From an uncultured Bacteroidaceae bacterium (GTDB taxonomy: Bacteria > Bacteroidota > Bacteroidia > Bacteroidales > Bacteroidaceae): a DNA stretch of 57,790 nucleotides. The stretch spans positions 1-57,790 of the forward strand of contig CAJOJA010000014.1 of assembly GCA_905234735.1 (NCBI GenBank), given 5' to 3'. The position numbers and the translations under genes are program-made. The notes under the pieces are model-generated. The model ran no database searches, was not told where the DNA came from, and saw nothing but the letters and a program-made list of their open reading frames with translations. Shown in pieces: positions 23,569-31,340 of the stretch (position 1 is the stretch's first letter; every line of letters begins with the position of its first letter).

Positions 23569-24966
23569 ATGGCAAAAGAAAAGACTATGTATGTCTGCTC
23601 GGAATGCGGACAGGAGGCGGCGAAGTGGGTGGGGCGCTGCCCCAGCTGCGGACAGTGGAACACGATGAAGGAGATAAAACTCGGCCCCTCTCCCCGCTCC
23701 CCCCTTGGGGGAGAGAGCCTGCCTTCCCACTTGAGGGGAGGTTTGGAGGGAGCTTCCCCTCAGCCCCTGCACGAGATTAGGGCCGACGCCGAGGTGCGCA
23801 TCAACATGGGCGACGGGGAGCTGAACCGCGTCCTGGGCGGCGGACTGGTAAGGGGCAGCCTCGTCCTGCTGGGCGGCGAGCCGGGCATCGGAAAGAGTAC
23901 CCTCATCCTGCAAACCGTCCTGCACCTGCAAGACCGTAAGATTCTGTACGTCAGCGGCGAAGAGAGCGCCCGGCAAATCAAGTTGAGGGCGGACCGGCTC
24001 TCCCCCCCACGAGGGGAGCGGGGAGATGGCCTTCTAATTCTCTGCGAAACCAGCCTCGAGGCCATCTACGAGCACATTGAGGCGGAACGGCCGGACATCG
24101 TCATCATCGACTCCATCCAGACCATTCAGACGGAGGCCGTGGACTCCTCGCCGGGCAGTCTCTCGCAGATACGCGAGTGCGCAGCCTCGCTACTGAAGTA
24201 TGCCAAGAGCGGAGGTCCGAGCATCATCCTCATCGGCCACATCACCAAGGAGGGCACGCTGGCCGGACCGAAGGTACTGGAGCACATCGTGGACTGCGTG
24301 CTGCAGTTCGAGGGCGACCAGCACTACATGTACCGCATCCTGCGCGCCCAGAAGAACCGCTTCGGCAGCACCTCGGAACTGGGTATCTACGAAATGCTGC
24401 AAGGCGGGCTGCGACAGGTCTCGAACCCCAGCGAACTGCTGCTGACCGAGGGGCGTGAGGGACTGAGCGGCATTGCCATCTGCGCCGCCATCGAGGGAGT
24501 GCGCCCGCTGCTCATCGAGACGCAGGCCCTGGTCAGCACCGCTGCTTACGGCACGCCACAGCGTTCGGCCACAGGCTTCGACAACCGCCGACTGGGCATG
24601 CTCCTGGCCGTACTGGAGAAGCGCGTGGGCTTCAAACTGGCACAGAAGGACGTGTTCCTGAACATCGCCGGAGGACTGCGCGTCACCGACCCAGCCATGG
24701 ACCTCAGCGTCATTGCCGCCGTCCTGTCAAGCAACGTGGATGCAGCCATCGACACCGACACCTGCATGTGCGGCGAGGTGGGTCTCTCGGGCGAAATCCG
24801 TCCCGTCGCCCGACTGGAACAGCGCATCGCCGAGGCCGAGAAACTGGGATTCCGCCGCATGGTGGTTCCCGCCCAGGGACTGAAGGGCATCGACCAAAAG
24901 CACCTGGCCATAGACCTCGTCCCCGTACGCCGCGTGGCCGAAGCCGTCCGCGAGTTGTTTGGTTAA
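23569..24966 (+). CDS. radA: DNA repair protein RadA
   Basis: RecA-like ATPase that promotes branch migration during recombination. The four-cysteine zinc finger CSECG...CPSCGQWN (residues 10-30), Walker A GGEPGIGKST (about 103-112), KNRFGSTSELGIYEM and a C-terminal Lon-like domain (about 285-465, ending PVRRVAEAVRELF) are all present. Start 23569 (MAKEKTMYVCSECG) is chosen because the upstream open frame has no homology and contains the promoter. Two GC-rich palindromic elements lie in the frame: 23684-23765 in the linker after the zinc finger and 23997-24030 in the surface loop before ILCETSLEAI. They make the protein about 30 to 40 residues longer there than the closest family pattern, at positions that tolerate insertion. 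Confidence 0.95.
   Translation: MAKEKTMYVCSECGQEAAKWVGRCPSCGQWNTMKEIKLGPSPRSPLGGESLPSHLRGGLEGASPQPLHEIRADAEVRINMGDGELNRVLGGGLVRGSLVLLGGEPGIGKSTLILQTVLHLQDRKILYVSGEESARQIKLRADRLSPPRGERGDGLLILCETSLEAIYEHIEAERPDIVIIDSIQTIQTEAVDSSPGSLSQIRECAASLLKYAKSGGPSIILIGHITKEGTLAGPKVLEHIVDCVLQFEGDQHYMYRILRAQKNRFGSTSELGIYEMLQGGLRQVSNPSELLLTEGREGLSGIAICAAIEGVRPLLIETQALVSTAAYGTPQRSATGFDNRRLGMLLAVLEKRVGFKLAQKDVFLNIAGGLRVTDPAMDLSVIAAVLSSNVDAAIDTDTCMCGEVGLSGEIRPVARLEQRIAEAEKLGFRRMVVPAQGLKGIDQKHLAIDLVPVRRVAEAVRELFG
23684..23765. repeat. GC-rich palindromic micro-element in radA (linker)
   Basis: CTCCCCC (23697-23703) pairs with GGGGGAG (23707-23713); a second half, CCTTCCC...GGGGAGG, follows, then GTTTGGAGGGAGCTTCCCC. 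It encodes the low-complexity stretch SPRSPLGGESLPSHLRGG and neighbours in frame. Confidence 0.75.
23997..24030. repeat. GC-rich palindromic micro-element in radA (loop)
   Basis: CTCTCCCCCCCACGAGGGGA followed by GCGGGGAGATGG. It encodes LSPPRGERGDG in a loop between conserved RadA strands; frame preserved. Confidence 0.7.
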
Positions 24967-25081
24967 AAGAGACGGACGCAATTCTGTTATCTGGGTAAAT
25001 ATAAGGTGGGGGCTATAAATTACCACCATATCATAACTTTCGCATCTCGCTGTTGTACTTTTCTCTACCAATAGCGTGACA

Positions 25082-25114
25082 TTTCTACCGAAGATGGTAA
25101 TATAAAGGTAGAAA
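25082..25114 (+). promoter_or_regulatory. Hairpin just upstream of ECF sigma start
   Basis: TTTCTACC (25082-25089) is complementary to GGTAGAAA (25107-25114), 15 bp before the ATG at 25130. It may be an operator or an RNA hairpin near the ribosome-binding region. No consensus housekeeping promoter was found in 24967-25129. Confidence 0.4.
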
Positions 25115-25129
25115 GTCCGTTATTTGAAT

Positions 25130-25732
25130 ATGCAAATAGAGAGAAACAACAGCGACGAGGTATTCATCCAAAGAATACTGGAAGGGCGGCAGAAGGACTT
25201 TGCCCTCCTGGTGGAGCGGTACGCCAGCCAGCTGCTCCATTTCGTTGGTCGAATCATCCCCGTTAGGGAAGAGGCAGAGGAGGTTGTGCAGGATGCCCTG
25301 CTGGCAGCCTACCAGCGTTTGGCCGACTATGACGCGCGACGGGCTACCTTTGCCGTATGGTTGCGGCGAATAGCCTTCAACACCGCCACGCATCATCTGC
25401 GACGACAGCGCCCGATACTAATTTCCATGGATGAGTATTTGGACAAGGTCAGTGACACCAACGATGCAGACCTTGACCGCCTGTTGTCGGAAGGAGGGCC
25501 AGACCTCAAGGAACTGTTAGACCGTGCCCTCAAGGAGCTACGTCCCGAAGAGCGTACACTCCTGCACCTGTTTTATACCGACGGACGTTCATTTTGCGAG
25601 ATTGCCTTCATCCTCGGACTGGGGGATGGGAACAATCCCGCCCGTGCCGTGTCGGCTCTCACCAGCCGCCTGCACCGCATCCGTAAGAAACTGTTTGTAA
25701 CCATAAATCGACTGCGCAATGAACACCAATGA
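25130..25732 (+). CDS. ECF-type RNA polymerase sigma factor
   Basis: A 200-residue sigma-70 family protein with region 2 (FALLVERYASQLLHFVGRII, then EEAEEVVQDALLAAYQ) and region 4 (LRPEERTLLHLFYTDGRSF, then a helix-turn-helix). An insert GLGDGNNP splits the region 4 helix-turn-helix, which is unusual. The ATG at 25130 is preferred to the TTG at 25124. It directs polymerase to a small regulon and is probably held by the protein encoded immediately downstream, with which it overlaps by 14 bp. The first genes under its control may be this operon itself, including the STN-type outer-membrane protein. Confidence 0.88.
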   Translation: MQIERNNSDEVFIQRILEGRQKDFALLVERYASQLLHFVGRIIPVREEAEEVVQDALLAAYQRLADYDARRATFAVWLRRIAFNTATHHLRRQRPILISMDEYLDKVSDTNDADLDRLLSEGGPDLKELLDRALKELRPEERTLLHLFYTDGRSFCEIAFILGLGDGNNPARAVSALTSRLHRIRKKLFVTINRLRNEHQ

Positions 25733-26300
25733 CATTCCCCAGGCACATCCCGAGTTGCTTGACGCCCTGCATCGTCAGGACGAACAGGCCCGAAAAATGA
25801 AACTCTCCGAGGGCTTCACAGAGAAAGTGATGAAGAGAATCCAACAAGGTCAACAGACTCACCCTCTGCCCCTCCCTATGAGGAAGGAGAGTGGATACCA
25901 TTCCGTATGGCGGAAGGTCGCAGCAGTCTTTGTCGCAGCCGCTATTCTTTGCGGATTGGCATGGGCCGTGATTCCGCATTTAGTATCATTCAGAACTAAA
26001 TCAACTCCATCAACATCAGTAACTACTCCCCTCCCAACAAGCGAGGAGCAAGGGGGTGTGTCCGTCTGTTTCGACAACACACGCCTCGACAGCCTGCTCA
26101 CTGTTGTCTCCACACACTACAAACGTAAACTATTCCTGGACAATGACACAACGGGCGGGATGCGCCTCACCACGGTATGGACACCGGCCCGGCCCCTTGC
26201 AGAGTTCATCGAGACGCTGAACGAGTTCGACAATCTGCGACTTACTGACCGGAACGACACACTCTTTGTTGTATCCGTAACAAAGGAGGATGGAAAATGA
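25719..26300 (+). CDS. Compact anti-sigma-like membrane protein with a DUF4974-like periplasmic domain
   Basis: A 193-residue protein: about 60 cytoplasmic residues (GFTEKVMKRIQQ helix), one transmembrane segment (VAAVFVAAAILCGLAWAVI, about 68-88), and a periplasmic domain (about 112-193; VCFDNTRLDSLLTVVSTHYK) resembling DUF4974/STN modules of FecR-like anti-sigma factors. The central FecR beta domain is absent, making it smaller than usual (about 300-400). It carries two GC-rich palindromic elements, one before and one after the membrane span. It overlaps the sigma gene by 14 bp and the next gene by 4 bp (ATGA). Role as anti-sigma factor is inferred from position and topology. Confidence 0.75.
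   Translation: MNTNDIPQAHPELLDALHRQDEQARKMKLSEGFTEKVMKRIQQGQQTHPLPLPMRKESGYHSVWRKVAAVFVAAAILCGLAWAVIPHLVSFRTKSTPSTSVTTPLPTSEEQGGVSVCFDNTRLDSLLTVVSTHYKRKLFLDNDTTGGMRLTTVWTPARPLAEFIETLNEFDNLRLTDRNDTLFVVSVTKEDGK
25858..25893. repeat. GC-rich micro-element before the membrane span of the anti-sigma gene
   Basis: CACCCTCTGCCCCTCCCTAT followed by GAGGAAGGAGAGTGG; encodes HPLPLPMRKESG in frame. Confidence 0.6.
26026..26062. repeat. GC-rich micro-element after the membrane span of the anti-sigma gene
   Basis: CTCCCCTCCCAACAAGCGAG followed by GAGCAAGGGGGTGTG; encodes PLPTSEEQGG in frame between the membrane segment and the periplasmic domain. Confidence 0.6.
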
Positions 26301-29300
26301 AGCAAATGTCATTCTACCTTATTATTATATATGTTCTATTGTCAGCATGTGTAGGGACCTCTGCCCAGACCCTTACGTTTGACTTTCAGGACACGCCCCT
26401 TGCCGATGCACTCACCGCTATCCGCGATTCGCAGCAGGACTATACGTTCCACTTCATCCACAACGACCTCGAAGGCCTTACCGTGACATCGCGTATCCGG
26501 AACCAGGGTGTTGAGGAGGCCGTGAAGCGGGTCTGCAAGGGACAACCCGTGAAGATGAAGACGAAGAATAATCGCATTTATATACAGGCCAAGGGGCAGA
26601 CACGTCCTGACAGCGTGCTCCTCTCGGGTAAAGTGGAAGACGGATTCCTGCGGATGCCCCTGGCTGATGCCTGCATCTCCATCCTGACGACCGATAGCAC
26701 GATGGTCGCGGATTCTGTCAAGATCATACGCTTCATTAACGGCAGAGGGGAACTCTCCATGGCCCACTATGGAGCAAAAGTCAGCGGACGTCACGCGGAA
26801 TATCTTGTCCGTGCCCAGTTGGACGGCTACGACGAGGCCTGGCAGCGCGTGCGCCTCGGGGCTCGGCAGGAAGAGGTGGAAGTGCCCACCCTGCAGATGC
26901 GCAAGAGCACAGCCGTAACGATGCGCGAACTTTTGGTGACGGCCACGAAGGTAAAGTTCTATTGGCATGGCGACACGCTCATCTACGATGCCACGGCCTT
27001 CAACCTTCCGCAGGGTTCCATGCTCGGCGACCTCATCCGGCAGATGCCAGGCGTGACCATGAACGACGCAGGCGAGATATTCGTCAACGGCCGCAAGGTC
27101 GATGAACTGCTGCTGGGTTCTCGCTCGTTCTTCGGAGGCAACAAGAAGGTGCTCATGGAGAACCTCCCCTACTACACCGTGAAGAACGTGAAGGTCTATG
27201 AGAAGCAGTCGGACAGAAGCGAAGCCCTTGGTTACGATGTTGACCCGCGCCGTTACGTTATGGACGTGAACCTGAAGGACGAGTATAGCCGAGGCTATAT
27301 AGCCAATGTGGAGGCGGCAGGCGGAACCGACAAGCGCTGGCTTGCCCGCGGATTCATGCTGGGCTTCACCAAGCAACTGCGCACGACACTGCTCGCCAAC
27401 GCCAACAACGTGAATGAGTATCGCCACATCGGGGAGACGGGTCACTGGACGCCAGGCATGATGCCGCAATCTCTGCTGACGACACGCAGCGTGGCCACCG
27501 AGATAGACTACCAGCCGAAGAACAAGAAAATGTCGGAAACGCTGCGTGCCGAATACTCCTCCACGACGGACAAGGAGAACGTGCGCCAGCGTCGCGAGCG
27601 GTTTCTCGAAGGCCGCACGCCCACGTCACTTTCCGAAGCCCTTGTCCGGCAGGGCACCCAACGGCTGAACGTGAACAATACTTTTAAATGGAATAAACCT
27701 TGGGCATACGTTACCGCTGATTTACACTATACCCACCGCGACGGTTCGTCCAGCGATGTCTTTGAGCAATGGGACGACACACTGACCACCGCCATGCGTG
27801 CCACCGCCACGAACAAAGGAACGACGTGGAATGCCAGCGTGGACGGTCAGGGAACCTTCAATGTGGGCAGCAAGCCCAAACAGCACATCTTCTACTATGC
27901 CAGAGTGGAGCATAACAGCGACGAGACGGAGGATGCAACACGGTGGAACCAGACACTTCCCTCGTCCCTCCGGCATAATGCACGCGATGTCCATAACCGC
28001 AAGACATGGGGAGGTGCAACATTCACCTACCACAAGGACCTTGCCCATGGGCTACATCTGTCGGCAGGCGACGGAGCATTCCTCACGGACGACCGCAATC
28101 ACGACTGGCTCTACCATCCCGACACGCTCCTTTTACCATCTCAGCTGGATGCTCTCACGGCCATCACCGACCCCGCCAACTCCTACGACCTCCATCGCCG
28201 CCGGTGGGAGCATAAACCAGGCGTGGGGCTGTCCAAGAACAGCAGCTATGTGCATCCCGACTTCCACATGTCGATTGGCTACCAACGGTGGGCCATCAAC
28301 ATGGGCGTGCCTATCATCCACGAACGTCTTGGTTATCAGCGTGGGTCTATTGACACGCTGGCACGGCAGACAACCCTCATCCTGGACCCCAGTGCCTCGT
28401 TCCGCCATGTGTGGAAGGACGGGCGGCGCGATTTCCACCTTCGCCTCCACTACAGTAATGCTCCAGCCAACCTGCTCGACCGCATCGACTGGCGCGACGA
28501 CAGCCATCCGCTCGTCGTAAAACTTGGCAACCCCGACCTGAAGGGCACGTCGAAAACGTCTTTCGAAGCCGATTACTTTGACAGGACAGGACCCCGGCAA
28601 GGGATGTACTACCTCGCAACCTCATTCAACTACTACCATCGCAGCGTCGGGCAATCCTCCACCTATGACCCCTTGACGGGTACCTACACCTATAAGCCCA
28701 TGAACATCAGCGGAGCCTATAGGGCACATGCCGATTTCAGTACCGACCGAAACATTGGCCAGCAACGCTACTGGACGTGGCACGTAAATGCTAGTGCCGA
28801 CTGGGACCATGCCAAGGACCATGCCATGTTGGCTGGCGAGACCGTGAGCCACGTGAACACTGTAAACACCCTGATGCTCAAGACCGGGGGCCGCATACAG
28901 TACAATAAAGGGAAGTTTAACATTCGTGCCTCGGGCGAGGTGCAGTGGCGACACTCGGAGGGACAGATGCGCGACTTCGATATACTCAACGCCTTCGACT
29001 ATGAGTACGGCATCACGGCCCGATACACCACACCGATCTACTGGAAATGGACAGGCGAGGGTTTGTCCCTCTCCGTTGATGCCACGATGTACAGTCGACG
29101 AGGGTATGGCAGCAACGAGTTGAACACTGACGACTTCCTACTCAATGCCTCCCTTAGTCAGCCTTTATTAAAGGGCAAGATCATCCTCCGCATCGAAGCC
29201 TACGACCTGCTGCACCAGCTTTCCAACACACAGTACATAGTGGATGCCCAGGGCCGCACCGAGACGTGGTACCGTTCCCTACCCCGCTACGTCATGCTAC

Positions 29301-29338
29301 ACGTCGTCTACCACTGGAACCGCAACCCTAAGAAATAA
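26297..29338 (+). CDS. Outer-membrane beta-barrel receptor with N-terminal STN domain
   Basis: A 1013-residue exported protein. Signal peptide to about residue 24; STN (secretin/TonB short N-terminal) domain about 27-95 (LTFDFQDTPLADALTAIRDS). A carboxypeptidase-regulatory-like domain follows (about 105-210), then a plug-like region (NLPQGSMLGDLIRQMPGVTM), then a long barrel matching the OMP_b-brl_3 pattern and ending YVMLHVVYHWNRNPKK. The STN domain is the usual contact with an anti-sigma factor, fitting its place directly after the sigma/anti-sigma pair (4-bp overlap). There is no SusD partner, so a glycan-uptake role is not supported; it may import a small ligand or act mainly as a sensor. 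Confidence 0.85.
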   Translation: MKQMSFYLIIIYVLLSACVGTSAQTLTFDFQDTPLADALTAIRDSQQDYTFHFIHNDLEGLTVTSRIRNQGVEEAVKRVCKGQPVKMKTKNNRIYIQAKGQTRPDSVLLSGKVEDGFLRMPLADACISILTTDSTMVADSVKIIRFINGRGELSMAHYGAKVSGRHAEYLVRAQLDGYDEAWQRVRLGARQEEVEVPTLQMRKSTAVTMRELLVTATKVKFYWHGDTLIYDATAFNLPQGSMLGDLIRQMPGVTMNDAGEIFVNGRKVDELLLGSRSFFGGNKKVLMENLPYYTVKNVKVYEKQSDRSEALGYDVDPRRYVMDVNLKDEYSRGYIANVEAAGGTDKRWLARGFMLGFTKQLRTTLLANANNVNEYRHIGETGHWTPGMMPQSLLTTRSVATEIDYQPKNKKMSETLRAEYSSTTDKENVRQRRERFLEGRTPTSLSEALVRQGTQRLNVNNTFKWNKPWAYVTADLHYTHRDGSSSDVFEQWDDTLTTAMRATATNKGTTWNASVDGQGTFNVGSKPKQHIFYYARVEHNSDETEDATRWNQTLPSSLRHNARDVHNRKTWGGATFTYHKDLAHGLHLSAGDGAFLTDDRNHDWLYHPDTLLLPSQLDALTAITDPANSYDLHRRRWEHKPGVGLSKNSSYVHPDFHMSIGYQRWAINMGVPIIHERLGYQRGSIDTLARQTTLILDPSASFRHVWKDGRRDFHLRLHYSNAPANLLDRIDWRDDSHPLVVKLGNPDLKGTSKTSFEADYFDRTGPRQGMYYLATSFNYYHRSVGQSSTYDPLTGTYTYKPMNISGAYRAHADFSTDRNIGQQRYWTWHVNASADWDHAKDHAMLAGETVSHVNTVNTLMLKTGGRIQYNKGKFNIRASGEVQWRHSEGQMRDFDILNAFDYEYGITARYTTPIYWKWTGEGLSLSVDATMYSRRGYGSNELNTDDFLLNASLSQPLLKGKIILRIEAYDLLHQLSNTQYIVDAQGRTETWYRSLPRYVMLHVVYHWNRNPKK

Positions 29339-29384
29339 CACTGTTTTTCAATAAATAGGATTTAGTTAGTAAGCACGTGCAAAA

Positions 29385-29414
29385 GCCCCTGCCATCCGTG
29401 AGGACAGCAGGGGC
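29385..29414 (+). terminator. Stem-loop terminator after the STN receptor gene
   Basis: GCCCCTGC (29385-29392) pairs with GCAGGGGC (29407-29414), 46 bp past the stop. No strong T-run follows. Confidence 0.6.
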
Positions 29415-29457
29415 ACATTATTTCAAGACCTGAAATACGAATATTAAAAATATTTTG

Positions 29458-29465
29458 TATCTTTG
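29458..29465 (+). promoter_or_regulatory. Likely ancestral promoter element of the oxidoreductase gene
   Basis: TATCTTTG followed by TCCCCCAAAGGAAGGAA. The same promoter-leader block recurs at 29616 (TATCTTTG, then CCCCCAAAAGGAAGGAA). An upstream TTTG is not evident. Confidence 0.45.
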
Positions 29466-29524
29466 TCCCCCAAAGGAAGGAAATGGATGCAATGCAAACC
29501 GGACAAAACTTCCTAAATATGGAC

Positions 29525-29585
29525 AACCATGAATCTGATCATCATTGGAACGGGAAAGATTGAACACGATAGTGAATTATTATGA
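29525..29585 (+). pseudogene. Orphan 5' end of a Gfo/Idh/MocA oxidoreductase gene
   Basis: The 45 bp from 29525 to 29569 match 30351-30395 with three mismatches, both copies beginning AACCATGAATCTGA. This copy encodes MNLIIIGTGKIEHD and then stops at 29583-29585, whereas the right copy continues into the full gene. It marks the left edge of the inserted MntA/HepT segment, or the stump of a lost duplicate. The rest of 29339-29646 holds only the terminator, this stump and promoter elements. Confidence 0.8.
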
Positions 29586-29591
29586 TAATGA

Positions 29592-29623
29592 TTTGGTTCT
29601 TTACTTAATTTACACTATCTTTG
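29592..29623 (+). promoter_or_regulatory. Promoter of the mntA-hepT pair
   Basis: TTTG (29592-29595), exactly 20 nt, TATCTTTG (29616-29623); 23 bp before the ATG at 29647. It excludes the upstream ATG at 29545 as the start. Confidence 0.75.
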
Positions 29624-29646
29624 CCCCCAAAAGGAAGGAAGTTAGA

Positions 29647-29949
29647 ATGTATACGATTTTAAACAGCGTACAGCCGAATATCGCTCAATTATGTCGGAAA
29701 CATGGAGTTCGTCAACTCTATGCCTTTGGTTCTGTGCTTACTCCCCATTTCACTAAAGAGAGTGATGTCGACCTGCTTGTGGACTTCAATAAAGAGGAAA
29801 TAGCAGATTATTTCACAAACTACTTCGACCTGAAATATGCTCTCGAAGCCTTGTTAGGCCGTGAGGTAGATCTTGTAGAAGACAACGCTATCCACAACCC
29901 CATTTTCCGTCGCAACATAGACCGTACTAAATCTATGATTTATGGATGA
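29647..29949 (+). CDS. mntA: MntA-type minimal nucleotidyltransferase antitoxin
   Basis: A 100-residue protein with the nucleotidyltransferase signature G28-S29-x10-D40-x-D42 (GSVLTPHFTKESDVDLLVDF). Proteins of this family neutralise a HEPN RNase partner by transferring AMP to a tyrosine near its active site. ATG 29647 fits the promoter at 29592-29623. It overlaps the downstream hepT-like gene by 8 bp. It is more AT-rich than the neighbouring genes, consistent with recent acquisition. The third catalytic Asp is likely in REVDLVEDN. Confidence 0.9.
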   Translation: MYTILNSVQPNIAQLCRKHGVRQLYAFGSVLTPHFTKESDVDLLVDFNKEEIADYFTNYFDLKYALEALLGREVDLVEDNAIHNPIFRRNIDRTKSMIYG

Positions 29950-30280
29950 ATATGTAACAAAATATCTTTACGACGTACTGAGTGCTGTGGACGAAGTCCT
30001 TGGTTACTTTGAAGGCCATCCTAAACTATTTGCTGATTTTTGCAATAATATGATGCTCCGACGTGCTGTGGAACGTAACGTAGAAATCATAGGTGAGGCC
30101 ATGAACCGAATTCTAAAGGAACAACCCGAAATTAATATCACAAATGCCCGAAAGATTGTCGATGCCCGTAACTACATTATTCACGGCTACGACCGTCTTT
30201 CACCTGATATTCTCTGGAGCATCGTCATCAATCACTTGCCTCTACTTCGAAAAGAGGTCTGTACGCTTTTAGAAGAATAG
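29942..30280 (+). CDS. hepT: HepT-type HEPN RNase toxin (DUF86)
   Basis: A 112-residue all-helical HEPN protein with the R76-x4-H81-x-Y83 motif in ARNYIIHGYDR. In characterised HepT proteins this forms the RNase site and the Tyr is the residue AMPylated by the partner nucleotidyltransferase. All three key residues are present, so the toxin looks intact. A perfect hairpin follows at 30289-30320. The gene pair sits between two copies of the first 45 bp of the oxidoreductase gene. Confidence 0.9.
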   Translation: MDEYVTKYLYDVLSAVDEVLGYFEGHPKLFADFCNNMMLRRAVERNVEIIGEAMNRILKEQPEINITNARKIVDARNYIIHGYDRLSPDILWSIVINHLPLLRKEVCTLLEE

Positions 30281-30288
30281 AATACAAC

Positions 30289-30320
30289 AACGGAGGAAGG
30301 AGTTACGACCTTCCTCCGTT
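30289..30320 (+). terminator. Perfect hairpin after hepT
   Basis: AACGGAGGAAGG (30289-30300) pairs fully with CCTTCCTCCGTT (30309-30320) around an 8-nt loop, 8 bp after the hepT stop. No T-run follows, but its position suits transcription termination. Confidence 0.7.
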
Positions 30321-30354
30321 GGCATTATAAATGACAAATGAATAAATACAAACC

Positions 30355-31328
30355 ATGAATCTGAGCATCATTGGAACGGGAAAGATTGTGCACGAGGCAT
30401 TGCCTGTGATTGTGGGCACCGAGGGCATCAGGGTGCGCAGCATCTGGGCACGCGAACATTCGCTGGAGAAGGCACAGGCATTGGCTACGAGGTTCTGCAT
30501 ACCGATTGTTTCGACGGACTATACTGCGGTGCTGAGCGACCCGCAAGTAGATACCGTTTACATCGTCCTCATCAACAGTGCACATTACGACTTCGCCCTG
30601 CAAGCCCTGCTGGTTGGTAAGCATGTTATTCTGGAGAAACCTGCCTGTGTCATCGCGAACTGCTGCATCTTGCCACCGAAGCCCGAAACCGGGGACTGAT
30701 GCTCTTCGAGGCCGTAACCCTCCTGCACCTGCCTGCATTCCACCTTCTGCGTTCGGAGCTGCTGCCACAACTCGGCACCCTTCGCCATGTGGAGTGTAAC
30801 TACAGCCAGCGCTCCAACCGACTGGATGCCTACCTACGCGGCGAAGTCCTGCCCGCCTTTGACCCCAAAGCTGGCGGCGGAGCACTGATGGACATCAACA
30901 TCTATAACCTGCACTTCGTACTTGCGCTCCTGGGACAACCGCAGTCTGCACACTACCTATGTCATCGGGGTTATAATGGTGTGGACCTTTCCGGAACCGT
31001 GGTACTCGAATATGACGAGCAACTTGCCCTCTGCACAGGTGCCAAGGACACGGATGCTCCCAATTCCGGCCTGCTGCAAGGCGACAACGGATGGCTGCGC
31101 ATCGACGGTCCTGTCAGCACCATGTCGGCCATCACCCTATGCCTGCGCGGTCAGCAAGCCCGACAAATCCCTCTTACGCCCGTCAGTCACCGACTGGCAC
31201 CCGAATTTGCAGCCATTGCCGACATCCTCCACCGCAGGGATTACGACACCATGAACCGTCTGCTCGACCATTCCCTGGCTGTCATGCAGACGATGGGAAA
31301 GGTCGTCGGCAGCATCCCCACTCTATAA
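30355..31328 (+). pseudogene. Gfo/Idh/MocA family oxidoreductase, frameshifted
   Basis: NAD(P)-dependent oxidoreductase of sugar-type substrates. The N-terminal half has the Rossmann start NLSIIGTGKI and ends in the diagnostic EKPACV. Immediately after that, near 30645-30660, the frame breaks; the expected continuation RELLHLATEARNRGL is encoded in the next frame and runs on into LFEAVTLLHLPAFHLLRSEL through to 31328. One missing or extra base explains the break. The two parts together give about 325 residues, the normal length. Either a true pseudogene or an assembly indel. The 5' 45 bp are duplicated at 29525, with the mntA-hepT pair in between. Confidence 0.85.
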
Positions 31329-31340
31329 TAAGGAACTACC

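Noticed and set aside
29545..29646. Upstream start for the MntA protein
   Set aside because: It would be translated through the promoter at 29592-29623; ATG 29647 matches the family N-terminus.
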